From Helianthus annuus (lineage: Eukaryota; Streptophyta; Magnoliopsida; Asterales; Asteraceae): a stretch of DNA of 64,000 bases. Below the pieces are notes generated by a model. It was given only the letters and a program-made list of their open reading frames with translations. It made no database searches and was not told the origin of the DNA. Shown here piece by piece: positions 11,831 to 22,654 of this stretch. The position numbers and the translations under genes were made by a program. Where the stretch lies: the NCBI RefSeq assembly GCF_002127325.2, contig NC_035436.2, forward strand, positions 16,403,194 to 16,467,193, read 5' to 3'. Every line of letters begins with the position of its first letter. The stretch's first letter is position 1.

Positions 11831-14186
11831 TGTCACACCCCCAAAATCCACCTGCGGATAACACCCGCTTCGAGGGCGTGACTGACCAGGATCCAGCCAC
11901 CAATTATACTGAGCATTGAATTAATAGTAGAAATATTTAATATCCAAAATAGTTAACAACATCGGAGTTTAAGTTTGATAATTAGTTTAACAAAACAGCG
12001 GAAGCATAACCAAAGTAGTTTTAAAGATAGTTCTGAGTTCAAAATAATTCACCCAATACACGGGTTTGACGAACACTACACATCCCCAAGCAGCAGCTCC
12101 TGAGTCACTGGTTACCTGCAAAGCATGCAATAAGGGGTCAACAATAATGCTGAGTGAGTTCACTAGTTGTCCAGTTTTAGTTTACCAAAAACTTAAGTTG
12201 TTTAGATAAAGCATTTATAATCACGTTGTGGGGAGCTACCCCATCTGTAAGCTCACTAAACTGTAGATACCGAAACTGTTGACGGAATATAAATATTCGT
12301 GCCCCGAGTCAATGTCTATCGTCATTGACCATGTTGCAAGGTCTACTAGTTCACGCCCGATCTCCCCCGGTCACGGTGTGAGGTTGTCAAACCTAATAGC
12401 GCTATCAACTAATAACCCGTTCGCCCCCGGCGATTAATCGGTACTGTAAGCAGGGACTTAAAGTGATAGAGTTTCATTTAGTCTGGCTAGTTGTGATTTA
12501 TAAATAGTATCCAAACGTATCTCCCCCGGAGATAGTAATTACCCATTCTGTTTTCCCCCGGAGTAATGGGTCGAAAGTATTTTCCCAAAGTTGGTAGTTT
12601 GTTCGTGTCCCTCCGCGGGACGCATGCTTTTAGTGTGTGAACTCACCTTGGGTTGCTCGGCAGATTAGGTTACTTGGTCAAACACGCTGGTCACCACGTC
12701 CTAACATGGTTACCGGTATAGGTCAGGTTTATTGTACAAGCAATCACGCAATACTTACAAACAACTAGCACGTATCATGCATAAAATTAGACAGTGGGTT
12801 ATTGGGCCGGCCCTAACACTTTGCACAATCAAACAGTAGCACGTAGTCCAGTTAACAGGTAGCCCATATTACACATAATGGCCCAATAACCAAAGTGGAC
12901 AGCCCAGTCGCAACCAGATGGTCTCGAGTCGCAACCAGGTGGTTTCGGCTTGTCACGCTGTGGTTGCGAGTCGCAACCGTCGTAGTCTCGAGTCGCAATC
13001 GTGAGGTTTCGAGTTGTCATGCTATGGTTGCGAGTCGCAACTGCGTGGTCTCGAGTTGTCATGCCATGGTTGCGAGTCGCAACTGCGTGGTCTCGAGTTG
13101 TCATGCCATGGTTGCGAGTCGCAACGGTGCGGTTGCGAGTCGTAATGCTGTCTCTTTCATGTACACGTGATGATCCAGATGCATCAGTCCAATATGTACT
13201 ATGCAATCAGGCCCAAATCAGGAAACAACCAATAAGGTTTCCACTAACACTTTGCCTAATCTGACTATTAGTAAACTTAGATCAAACTTTGCCATTTTTG
13301 AAATCTTCAAACCACATTCAACAAGTTCATCCTATATTCATAAATTTCTAGGGTTTTCATGTCAAACATAACCATACATTTTAGACCAAAATCACATATT
13401 TCGTCAAGATCAACATGTAAGAATAAAGAAACATACAATATATATCCGAAATCCTAAGTTTAACATCATCATTTTGCAAGAAACAATGAAGCATAGTATG
13501 TTTAGCCATAATCATTCTTAGACTACCATTTGTTAGTCATTTTAAACATGTCACCAAGCATTCAAACCTAAGGGTTTACACATATAGTCAATCTTCACAA
13601 CCATTCATAAAAATCATGCATAAAACTACTAACCAAGCATTTCTTAGTTTATTCAACACAACATAAATCCTTATGCACATAATAATTAGCACTAACCGGT
13701 TGTGAAGAAGAAGAAGGAGCCGAAAACAAAGAGAAGGGAACCGAGAAGATGGAGTGTCCGAGTGATGATCTTGACCGAGATTCCTTGTCCGAGATCCTTG
13801 AGCTTGAACCGAAAGTTGGGGAAGAAAATGGTGTTGTTGTTTGGGGTTTCTAGTTTGAGAGAGAATAGGAGTGTATGTGTAGATATGTTTGTGTAGCAAA
13901 TGAGGGAAAGTGGGGGAAAGTGGGGATCTATATACAAGGTTCGAAGTAGGCTAAGGGATTTCGGCCCAAACCGGTTACGGCCCAAGAGGCCCACTCGAGA
14001 CCGAGTGGCCCACTCGCAACCGGGTGGTTGCGAGTCATGGTCTCGAGTCGTGGTCTCGACTCACATACATATATATATACATACACAACACACATATCAT
14101 GTAAAAAGTCACGTTTCCATTTAATAATATTTATATATACACGAAATATTACAAGGTGTTCGTTCGGAAAAAACTAGAGTGTCACA
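11831..14186 (-). repeat. Tekay-A 5' LTR
   Basis: Same length and sequence as 4493-6848 apart from one base that I found (13853). TATA-like site at 13928-13936; word arrays at 12908-13150 and 13990-14063. Confidence 0.95.
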
Positions 14187-14428
14187 GGCTCATCCTTCAC
14201 CCCCCTCAAAAAGCAAGGAGGCCCATCCTCCATGAGATGGTGATGTGGCGCCTACGTGGCGGCCCATCCTCATGGGGATGAGCCTCCCCATACCCACTAG
14301 TCTAAACGATTTAATTTCTCAAGTACCCATCTTACGTTTCAGTATTAATTATGTCTTCCTCACTACTTCCCCTTTCCTCCACATGAAACTCGAACACAAT
14401 CCTTTTAAATTTTCGAATAGACATTATC

Positions 14429-15190
14429 AGGCCCGTCTCTTAGAACTCTTGGGTTCTCGAGAGCCATGTTCGGGGCATAAAAATAGGCCCCAAAAATTAA
14501 GGTTACATATAAAAAACAATGAGAAAATGTTGATTGTTTTAACAATAAACAAAACAATACCATTGTAGTAAAATTATCTATTTAAAATAATTACATAAAT
14601 TGTGCGGCTCTCTTAGCATTTTTTGAAACAAAGTCGTTGATCAACTCTTCATATTTCATATTATTTAATATCTCGTTCTCAATAGCAATTAACGTCAATC
14701 CATTAAGTTTTTCTTAGGACATTGTGGATCATAAGTGGACTTTAACAACTTTAATTTTGAGAAGCTTCTTTCAGCAGATGCCACGATAACCAGAATCGTT
14801 AACAAGACTCTATATGCAATTAATGCATTAAGAAAATAACCAACTTTCTTCACATATTTCAAAGTAGGGATGAGCATGGTACCCGTTCGGTACTGAACCA
14901 GTATCGGTACCGAAAAATAGAGAAAAGTGGTACCGGTACCGAATACACCGGTTCGGTACCGTACTTACTGGTGCTTTACCCGTAAATACCAATACTGAAA
15001 AACAGGGAAAATATGAACCAATACCGGTACCGAATATACCTGGTACGGTTCAGTACCGGTTCGGTACCAATACCCGATACCAAATCCTCATCCCTATTTC
15101 AAAGCATCAATAGAGGTATTTTCATTGGGTAAAAATGGTTCCATCAACTTCTTCAACTCCATTTGGATCAAACTTTTTAGGATTAAAGAT
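14429..15190 (-). pseudogene. Decayed hAT transposase, C-terminal dimerisation region (ZMYM1-like)
   Basis: The minus-strand frame at 14695-14877 contains a strong match to the hAT C-terminal dimerisation motif (VASAERSFSKLKLLK). Upstream sequence continues beyond the 232-bp element at 14865-15096 with KKVGYFLNALIAYR-like residues. A frameshift follows the motif near 14700, after which the expected residues continue in another frame. The left part (14429-14580) has CAGGCCCGTCTC and GGGGCCT-rich sequence like a hAT end. The catalytic region is absent. Pseudogene. Confidence 0.8.
14865..15096. mobile_element. 232-bp hAT MITE inside the hAT pseudogene
   Basis: Ends TAGGGATGAG and CTCATCCCTA. 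Perfect 8-bp duplication TTTCAAAG (14857-14864 and 15097-15104). The interior is built from GGTACCGGTACCGAA-like palindromic units that would fold strongly. Removing it restores the flanking hAT frame. Confidence 0.9.
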
Positions 15191-15515
15191 GTACAAACGA
15201 GGTTAAAGCTAGGATCAATTATGGCTCTTGCCCAACCCAATAATTATTATGAGCTTGTCAGCCCAAGCCCAAATAAAGTTGATCCGTTAACACAACTGTC
15301 TTACTTCTTAGGCCCAGCTGAGCCCGAATGTTGCAAATTTGCCTAACATAGAATTTCTTTTCTTCCCATCCATTATGGTTATTTTCTTATTTTCATACAT
15401 TGTTTAATATTTTTATGAGTTGAATTATTTTATATGTTTGTTTAATATTTTTATGAGTTAAATTATTTTATATGTTTGTTTAATATTTTGTGAGTAAATT
15501 ATTTTACTAGTATTA
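15191..15515. other. AT-rich intergenic stretch
   Basis: No gene. From 15400 a ~50-bp unit (tgtttaatatttttatgagtt...) is repeated about three times up to the Helitron end. Confidence 0.6.
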
Positions 15516-15970
15516 AACCCATGTGTTGCAGCGGTTGTCATAAAACCGTGTTAAGTAGTAGCAATACCGAAAAGGCTCGTAAAAACAAAAATAAATAAAA
15601 ATGAGAAAAAATAACACCGACCGAAAAGCAGACGTAAAATCTTTGAACCACGCACACTTGTTGCTGAGAAATTAAGCCGAAACGTAAAACACAGAAAAAA
15701 AATAACTAAGTCCATCCAGGACCCGCGTGTTGGACGAACTTGTCAAACGCAGAAAAATAGATGTGACGCGACGGGCCAGTCAAACAGCAAAAAAATATAC
15801 GAAAAGATGTTGAAACCCACTCGAACATTGCGGTGCGTTAACTCACAAAATTTAGACAGAAACAAAAAACTTGGGAAAGATGAAAAGTATGGTGGACCAA
15901 AGTTGAAAATAAAAAAGAAATGGGACTAAATTGCAAAAGATGAAAAAGTTTGGGTTAAAAGTAAAAGAGT
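15516..15970 (-). mobile_element. Non-autonomous Helitron remnant (3' end at left)
   Basis: Read on the minus strand it ends in CTAG followed by T, after ACATGGGTTTAATA, a Helitron-like 3' terminus with a degraded hairpin. The body (15540-15970) aligns with 33928-34390 of a second copy, including 'gaccgaaaagcagacgtaaaa'-like blocks. Its 5' part is cut by the MULE at 15971. Confidence 0.6.
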
Positions 15971-16237
15971 AAACTGCCATTTTGGTCCCTGAGGTTTGGT
16001 CACTTTTGGCATTTTAGTCCAAAACTCAAACTTTTTAAATCTGGTCCCTGTGGTTTCACTTTTATTGCCATTTTGGTCCAAAAATGAAATCACATGATAT
16101 TTGGCTATTAAAAGACTGCTATTTTGTCATTTTCCTTAGGGGTAAAATAGTCATTTTAAGTATTAATATATATAAATAAAATTAAAAAAACCCTCAACTA
16201 CACTCTCTCTCTCTCTCTAAACACCTCGGTTTGTTGA

Positions 16238-16276
<39 letters not shown>

Positions 16277-16508
16277 AACACCTCGGTTTGTTGAGTTTCT
16301 TCTTCTTGTTAGCTGATTTACCAGGGGTGACATAGCAATTTCCCATGATTTAAGTGACAAAATCTTTAAAACTCTGTAAATTGAAATCATAAATAAACAA
16401 AAAATGAATCCCACATCATAAAAACATCTTTTTCTTAAAATCAATCCCTATAAATTAACTAAAATAGAACTGCAAACAGATGGGTGTTTAGAGAAAGAAA
16501 GACAGAGA

Positions 16509-16872
16509 GTGTTTTGTCTCTTCATCTTCATCATCTTCCCATTCAAACATGTCTACCAAACGATCCCACCTTTAATTCCGACTCACTTCCAATCACCGTG
16601 TACTCAACTCTTACCTCTTCCTCTTCACCCTACTCTCTCTCACATCCTCTTTCTCGCTCTAAAACCCACCCACCACTCCACCCCCAAACCCCTTCCAAAC
16701 ACCACCATATCCACAACTCACAACCTCCCACACATTCCCAAATTCGCCTACTTCATCACCGGCAGCAGCGACGACGGGGATCGCTTGGACCGGCTGCTGC
16801 GGGCAGTGTTCCACCGGAGAAATTATTACTTGTTGCATCTGGATCTGGAAGCTTCTGATGCAGAGAGAGTTG
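16509..16872 (+). pseudogene. Captured fragment of a GT14 (glucuronosyltransferase/core-2-like) gene
   Basis: The plus-strand frame starts with a hydrophobic N-terminal segment, like the signal anchor of a type II Golgi membrane protein, followed by a Pro/Thr-rich stem. It then enters the start of the GT14 domain: FAYFITGSSDDGDRLDRLL, then YYLLHLDLEASDAER. Family members read very similarly here and then continue for some 300 more residues, which are absent. The frame runs into a GA/GT-rich stretch and stops. In plants GT14 enzymes add glucuronic acid to arabinogalactan proteins; this piece cannot be catalytic. Confidence 0.8.
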
Positions 16873-16956
16873 ATGGGTGTTTAGAGAGAGAGAGAGAGAG
16901 TGTGTGTGTGTGTAGAGTTTTAAGGTGTTTTTTTATTTTATATATGTATATATATA

Positions 16957-17254
16957 GAAAGTATAATGTACAAAAGCCCTAATCATACTTCACGTACGCG
17001 ACTATCCTGACCGTCAGATTTTGTGTCATTATCACGCATGGAGCAGATTATCACGCATGGATCAGCTTTTTGTGATTATCACGCATGGATCAAATAATCA
17101 CGCATGTATATAATAAGCCACTGAAGTAATTACGCATGTGTTAAATAATCACGCAAATGACTCATGTATCAAACACTGAAAAATAATCACGCATGGATCT
17201 GACAGTCACGATTGTCCTGTACGTGAAGTACGATTACTCATAATGTATGTTAAC

Positions 17255-17257
<3 letters not shown>
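16957..17257. mobile_element. TIR element with repeated ATCACGCATGG motif
   Basis: Left end GAAAGTATAATGTACA; right end inverse GAGAGGTTAACATACATTAT; the next inner block (TACTTCACGTAC) pairs exactly. It lies between tatata and (CT)n(TA)n. The interior has about eight ATCACGCATG repeats. It belongs with the elements at 59756-60540 and 60577-60797, which share both end types. Confidence 0.8.

Positions 17258-17328
<71 letters not shown>
17258..17328. repeat. (CT)n then (TA)n microsatellite
   Basis: Compound dinucleotide repeat between the inserted element and the right MULE terminus. Confidence 0.9.
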
Positions 17329-17332
<4 letters not shown>

Positions 17333-17470
17333 GTTTAAAATGACTATTTTGCCCCTGAGAAAAGTGACAAAATAGCAGTCTTTGATTAGCTAAATATCAT
17401 GTGATTTCATTTTTGGATCAAAATGGCAATAAAAGTGAAACCACATGGACCCGGATTTAAAAGGTTTGAA

Positions 17471-17822
17471 GTTATTTATTAATTTTAGATAAAGATAATG
17501 ATAAAAATAAATGATATCTATACATTAGTTATTAATTAATATTAATATTAAAAGAAATTTATTAAACAAATATAAATAAAATTTATGAGTTTTTTGGAGA
17601 GAATGACATGTGCCATTATTTGAAGTCTTTTATTATAAGTTAGATTAGATTAGATTAGATATATCAGAATTGAATACCCTAATGTTAAATTGTTTGCATA
17701 TTATATCTTATAATCTCGTTCAATTGTTTAAAATGAATGCATTTAATTTGCAAAATAGTTTTCATATATGCATAATATGCTCATTACATCAGTACATCTG
17801 ATAGTAAAAATAGTTAAAAATA
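17471..17822. other. AT-rich intergenic stretch
   Basis: Nothing gene-like. A short (TTAGA)n run at about 17638-17662. Confidence 0.6.
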
Positions 17823-18652
17823 CAAGTGTTGCTAAATATATCCCGTTTTTTACTAAACTTACCCCCTCTTTCAACTTTCACATTAATATAATTCAAACCC
17901 TTTTGTTTTTCTTTCATTTTTTATTTTTATTTATTATTATTACTAGTTTCACATTAATATAATTCAAACCCTTTTGCTTTTCTTTCATTTTTTATCTTTA
18001 TTTATTATTATTACTAGTATTTGTTTTTAAAACGTTATTTTATTTAAAAGAAACTTTTTTTTTTTGATTATTTGAAGAATAATCAATCTTTTTCTTACGT
18101 TTTAAACTACAGCGAGTCATTTTAATTTTGAAATTGATTTTTTTGTTCATAGCGGCTTGAAATGGGTATTCGAATTCAGTTTGTATAAACAATGATACAC
18201 AAAAATTTAAATGAAGCTTTAAAGCCAGCCAGCCAACTTAAATAACGTTTTATTTTCTTTTTACGTCTTACTACTTTTAATAAATAAAAGTTGTTAATTA
18301 TCTTAAAAAACATTTTAATATAATAATACTAATAAAAATAGAAATATATATAGAAAGATGAGAGAACTAAAATGCGAAATAAATAAAAAATATAAAAGCA
18401 AGTTTTTTTTTTCAAAAAATAGTTCTGAAAATTTTTTATTGTATAAAAAATATTTTTTTGCTAATTTTAATGACAATTTATAGAAACATAATAAAATACT
18501 AGTAAGAGAAAGTGTCTTTAAATTATAGAAACACAACAGTTTTCTAAAACAATATTTGAATTGTTTAAAGGGGTGAAATTTGACAACTTTTAAACTATAT
18601 TTTTAGAAAGAAAAGCATAACTAATAAAAAAGGGATGCGTTTAGCCAACCCC
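17823..18652. mobile_element. hAT-like non-autonomous element, copy 2
   Basis: Homologous end to end with 2880-3627. Termini are GTGTTGCTAAATATATCCC and TGCGTTTAGCCAACCCC. Flanks TAAAAATA (17815-17822) and TAAAATTA (18653-18660) match at 7 of 8. Near its left end about 70 bp are tandemly duplicated (17877-17946, 17948-18016), which copy 1 lacks. Confidence 0.8.
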
Positions 18653-18660
18653 TAAAATTA

Positions 18661-18976
18661 GGATATGCGGGGCACAGTTCGGTGACCCCGTGCGGGGACC
18701 GAATGTGCCGATAGGGGAGGTGGCGCCAATCACTCGGGGACCAAAATCGGGGACCAAATTCGTGGGATAGGTGAGAGGGGAGGAGAGAGAAGGTGGGCCC
18801 TATTCAATCAACCAATGAAAACTTTTTTTTTAATAAAAAAAAAGTCACCTAAGAGGGCAGTGCCGCCATCAAATTGGGGTGTGAGGGGAGTTTAAGAGGG
18901 GAGTTGACGTGGCACACGAGGATTAGTTGGGCGTAAGAGAGGGGACTCCCCTCTTAGATGAGTGCCCCTTACACCC
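18661..18976. mobile_element. Harbinger/Tourist-like MITE
   Basis: Ends GGATATGCGGGGCAC and GTGCCCCTTACACCC (11 of 15 pair), flanked by TTA (18658-18660 and 18977-18979). GC-rich outer parts carry repeated CGGGGACC. The interior TGGGCCC and TCAACCAATG resemble a piece near 59490. Confidence 0.7.
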
Positions 18977-20376
18977 TTACGCATTGACTTGCTTATCTAT
19001 TCATCAACTTCAACAACCGCTGTTCCTAATTAAGCAATCACAAGAATTGCATATCCATATAAGTATTTTTTTTTCCTCTTGATATTTACCTTTTAGTACC
19101 ACCTTTAATTTACACTATAAACGCACACACCTTTTTTTTCTCTTTAAACTGTAGTTTATATTCATACTTACACAACATTGATATTTCATATATTTCAATA
19201 ATTTTTAGAAACTTCGGATGTTTCATATATTTTAATATATATAGTTTTTTAAATTTGGATAATTCGGGTTTCGAAATAGTGGAAAATAAAATGTTTCAAA
19301 TGGAAAACCAAATTCAATTAAACTTAACAGAAATAAAAAAAAATAGAATTTAAAAATTTTAAAGATAAAATAAAATTAATGCAAAACAAGCAGTGAAATA
19401 CACCTATTGAGAAAGAGAAGAACCAAAATAACATGTCATACATTTAAAACACACTTTTATTCGTTTGATCCATTCTATAAATAGCTACCCTTTTCGATTT
19501 TATCCATTCGCATATTAACATTTTCTCTCATCTCGGCTTTATATATCAACAATTCTAGCAGGTGTAACGTTACTTCATAGGCTATAATCTTGGCACGAAT
19601 GGTGGAATAGTCCCTCAAGATCTCTAGATTGAGAACAAGACTTCTTTATTTTCATGTTTTCTTCACAAATCAACATTTTAACGTAGATAAACATACAATG
19701 TTGACCACAAATGCATTATGATTATAACATATTTGAATTGAAGTATTTTTAACATCATCACTCAATTCAATTCACAAAAGGGTTTAACATACACGATTTA
19801 TGCCAATAAAAGTTGTGTTATTTTATACTTCTATAAAATATAGATTAGACATCCTCACATGTTTCCGTCAATGGTTTTCTTTAATGTTTGTCTTAGAATC
19901 ATGTAAAAAGGACATTTTTCATGAGAAGTGTAAGAATGCATAAAAATTAATATGTAGGCATCATGATTTGCACTTGAGTATAATGTTTTGAGTCGTTTTG
20001 CAAAGAAAAATATCAAACATAATAATTTAAGACACAATGCAATGAATTCTAGGCTTATAACATAAAACACCATGCAAGAACGTTAAGTAGTGTATTTTAA
20101 GCATTAAGTAGTGTGTTTTAAATTTCACGCCCATAAAATGTTGCGTTGTGTTTAAATTGTTATGTTTGGTATTTTTCTTGCCAAAACAACCCAAAACATC
20201 ATGTCGAATTCTAAAGCATGATGTCTACAAGTCAATTTCTATGTCTTCTTACAATTCTCATGAAAAAGTTCTTTTTTACAGATACCTCACCCACTATATA
20301 AGCACAGCTCCATTTATAATCGCACTATATGTCTTTTGTATTATCAATCTATACATATAATAAAAGAAATCAGATA
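18977..20376. other. AT-rich intergenic region with one large inverted repeat
   Basis: No gene recognised. It contains the inverted repeat at 19900-20290. A CACTATATAAGCAC sequence (20290-20303) looks like a TATA box but no ORF follows. At 20377 the truncated LTR of the Athila element begins. Confidence 0.6.
19900..20290. repeat. Imperfect inverted repeat, ~150-180-bp arms
   Basis: The left arm (about 19900-20060) pairs with the right arm (about 20110-20290) at roughly three quarters of positions. Shared blocks include TTTTTCATGAGAA, CATCATG, ATGTTTTG, AAGAAAAATA and CAAACATAA. The loop is about 50 bp. Mirror-image ORFs on opposite strands are by-products. It may be a decayed foldback element or an inverted duplication. 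Confidence 0.7.
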
Positions 20377-20706
20377 TGAGCAGTAGAAGCTTCTATGAGT
20401 TTGTCTTTTCTGCTGACACTTGGGCATGGCCCTGTGCTCACCGAGCACGGGGCGTGTTCAGCTTGCTGCCTTCTTGTTTTTGCTTAGGAAGATGCTGTCG
20501 GGGGATCGGGCATGCCACGTTTGTTCCTTTTCTTGTATTTATGTTAGATTTAGCTGCCTTTTTGATTGTTTTGTTCATTTGAGCTCATTTAATCCTAAAA
20601 ATACAAAAGGAAGAGAAAAGCATACTTTTTCTAACATTAGTACTAAAAAAGGGTTAGTTTTATGCCACATTTTATGTAATTTATATGTTGCATTTTGTGC
20701 ACATCA
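20377..20706 (-). repeat. Athila-type 3' LTR, truncated
   Basis: Matches 25969-26298 at about 95%. It lacks the TATA box and the rest of the LTR; unrelated AT-rich DNA begins at 20376. The many differences between the two copies suggest an older insertion than either Tekay family. Confidence 0.85.
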
Positions 20707-20723
20707 AATATCCCCACACTTGA
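20707..20723 (-). promoter_or_regulatory. Polypurine tract
   Basis: Minus-strand TCAAGTGTGGGGATATT directly abuts the 3' LTR start TGATGTGC. A second AAGTGTGGGGGGATG tract at about 21975-21990 is the inner copy usual in Athila elements. Confidence 0.8.
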
Positions 20724-22411
20724 ATCTTTGCTTGTCCTCAAGCAAAACTCTTTATAATGTGGCTTTTTCACTCCCAAATGTAATGGGTAGAAGAGAAGGT
20801 TTTTGGGCTTGTCACAGTGTGTCGGGATTTCCAAGATCTTTACTAAGTTTTATTTTCATCTATTTACAATCCTATTCGTCATGATTTATTAAAAACTTTT
20901 CATAAGATAAATTACTTATTAGGGCATAACATGCCTTTTTAAAATTCCAATTTATATATAAGTTCACATACCTCACGGGGAATCACTCAACACTCGGCCG
21001 AAGGTGTATTTTTAGTGAATCACTCGAGAGCGGCATTAGAACTTATTCCTACCATAAGCTTGCCAAGCAATCAATCCTCCTCCTTTTTAACTATATACCT
21101 TTGTAAATATCAAGAGGACTTTTTGGGTGAAGGGTTAGGCTTGGGCTAAAGGTGGGTGGTTGAGTTAGTGGTTAGTAGAAAGGGCGAAAGGCGTAAAAAG
21201 CGTCGGTTTTCGTAAAAATTTTGTTTTCGTGACTTTTTATTTTAATGAAGCATTTATTCAAACAAGCCTTCGTTTCAATGAGCTTTGTTTGTTTATTTCC
21301 AACTTCATCATCATTTTTTTTTGAAGAAAGTCACAAGAAAACCGAGCTTTGTTACTAAAATAAAGGGTTTAAAATGAAAAAGGGTTTTGGTGGGTAAAAG
21401 GGTAAAAGGGTTAAGAAATGAAAAGATTTAGGCTCAAAGGGGTAAACTAGGGGGAATTTTTGGATAGGTGGTAAAAAAAATAAAAATAATGGTGTTGAAA
21501 GAAAAAGGGGTTAGTCCTAATGCCTCCATCATTTACTTACTTGGGTTTAAGTTGGTAAGGACCGGGAATGTATCGTCGTGGCAAGTTCTAGAGTCGTAAG
21601 AACCAAGCGGCTATTCACACAAGAAACGAAATATGAGCATTTAGTGTAAAGATATATATTTGTATGCTCAATAAAAGCTCAAAACTCACTTTTTATGGGA
21701 ATGGTTTTTATGTGATCGAGTATATATAATCAAATTTTAACCAAGCTTGTCATGCCGTTTCATAATTTTCTTATGTTGGTTCTTTTTATCACGACGTTGT
21801 CGGTTGTAAATTTGTAAAAATATAACCTTTTTAGATCTTATAATCCCCAACTTAAACCTAGACAAGCAAAAAGAAAATAAAAAAAATTGAAAAAAAAATT
21901 GGGGTGATTAGCGGTTCCAATAGAGTTTTGTGTAAGGCTTGTTAATTAGGACTTGCGAGATTCAAGGTTTTAGCATCCCCCCACACTTAAATTACACATT
22001 GTCCTCAATGTGTCCCCAAAAATAAATTTTTAGGTTGATTGAATGCGTAATAGGGTGTTAAAAAGCAAAATTTTATGTTACTGGCATGTTGGACACGGCC
22101 CCGTGGTGACCGGACACGGCCCCGTGTTCAGGTGCCAGTAACAAAATTTAACAAAAAGGGACAGAAGCCTAGACACGGGGGCGTGTTCGGTGAACACGGC
22201 CCGTGTCCAGTTACCTGAACTGGGCATTTTCCTGCAGATTGTGCAGCACGGGGCCGTGTTGGCTGGACACGGCCCGTGCTGAACTTACAGTAATGAAAAT
22301 TTTTTTGTCGGATGGCCCTGTTTTCGTGCATGGGGTGATGTTTCTCGTTTCCCTTGTTATCCTTCACCATCCGGAGTGTGTTTTATTCATGCAACTTATT
22401 AAAAATTAAAA
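20724..22411 (-). other. Athila-type 3' internal region, non-coding
   Basis: No long ORF. It contains TTGAGGACAAGCAAAG (about 20735) and a similar TTGAGGACAATGTG (about 21995) upstream of the two purine tracts, and three paired palindrome clusters at 22091-22283. The pol region expected between this and gag is absent. Confidence 0.7.
22091..22283 (-). repeat. Three paired CACGGCCCCGTG palindrome clusters (3' internal)
   Basis: Clusters at 22091-22130, 22171-22210 and 22245-22283. Each has two copies of a CACGG(G/C)CCCGTG-like palindrome about 20 bp apart. The same pairs occur in the leader (24277-24480) and LTR (25829-26053). Confidence 0.9.
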
Positions 22412-22654
22412 TTAATCTAAGCTAACTAAGGATAGTTCCGCGGAAAGCCTCCGTGGTGCGCCACGTTTATAAGGGTCTTTGGCTAGACCCAAAGTGAGGT
22501 CATATGTTTTTAGAGCGGGATGTTTTGCATCCCATGTTGCACCGTCGGAGAGCTCCATCCAAACTCGAATCAATGACTTCATGTAGTTGACCGGGTCATC
22601 GTCCTCTACTCTCTTCCCGACCCCAAACTTCACTTCCTTATCCCAAAACTTCAA
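22412..22654 (-). CDS. Unrecognised ORF just downstream of gag, 80 residues
   Basis: It overlaps the end of gag by four bases in another frame. The sequence is not low-complexity (WMELSDGATWDAKHPALKT) and ends KRGAPRRLS. I do not recognise a family. Because pol is missing, it may be a leftover of the distal part of the element brought next to gag by the deletion, possibly with a frameshift. Alternatively it is a chance ORF. Confidence 0.35.
   Translation of the reverse strand: MKFWDKEVKFGVGKRVEDDDPVNYMKSLIRVWMELSDGATWDAKHPALKTYDLTLGLAKDPYKRGAPRRLSAELSLVSLD

Larger units (their letters stand above)
4493..14186 (-). mobile_element. Tekay-A: complete, young Ty3/gypsy chromovirus-type LTR retrotransposon
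   Basis: Two 2,356-bp LTRs (4493-6848 and 11831-14186) start TGTCACACC and end CA. Five-base duplications GGCTC flank the element (4488-4492, 14187-14191). The coding strand is minus, so the right LTR is the 5' LTR. The primer site, polypurine tracts and an open gag-pol frame are all present. The only LTR difference I found is C at 6515 versus G at 13853, so insertion is recent. The pol motifs and C-terminal chromodomain-like end fit the Tekay/Del lineage. Confidence 0.95.
4056..14302. mobile_element. PIF/Harbinger-type element split by the Tekay-A retrotransposon
   Basis: The left terminus GACTAGAGGGTATGGGG (4056-) is inverted at the right end, CCCCATACCCACTAGTC (to 14302), with one mismatch. 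Both are flanked by TAA (4053-4055, 14303-14305), the 3-bp TWA duplication of PIF/Harbinger elements. Its own sequence is only 4056-4492 plus 14187-14302, roughly 550 bp, so it is a MITE-sized non-autonomous copy. The rest is the inserted LTR retrotransposon. GC-rich subterminal parts flank an AT-rich core. Confidence 0.85.
15971..17470. mobile_element. Pack-MULE-like element with GT14 gene fragment
   Basis: The left terminal region (15971-16170, CTGCCATTTTGGTCCCTGAG...) is inverted at 17335-17470 over about 140 bp. The blocks ATTGCCATTTTGGTCC and GACTGCTATTTTGTCA are shared. The outer ~60 bp of the right TIR are missing, so no target duplication can be read. The interior holds (CT)n tracts, a captured host-gene fragment (16509-16872) and a later insertion (16957-17257). 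Confidence 0.75.
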
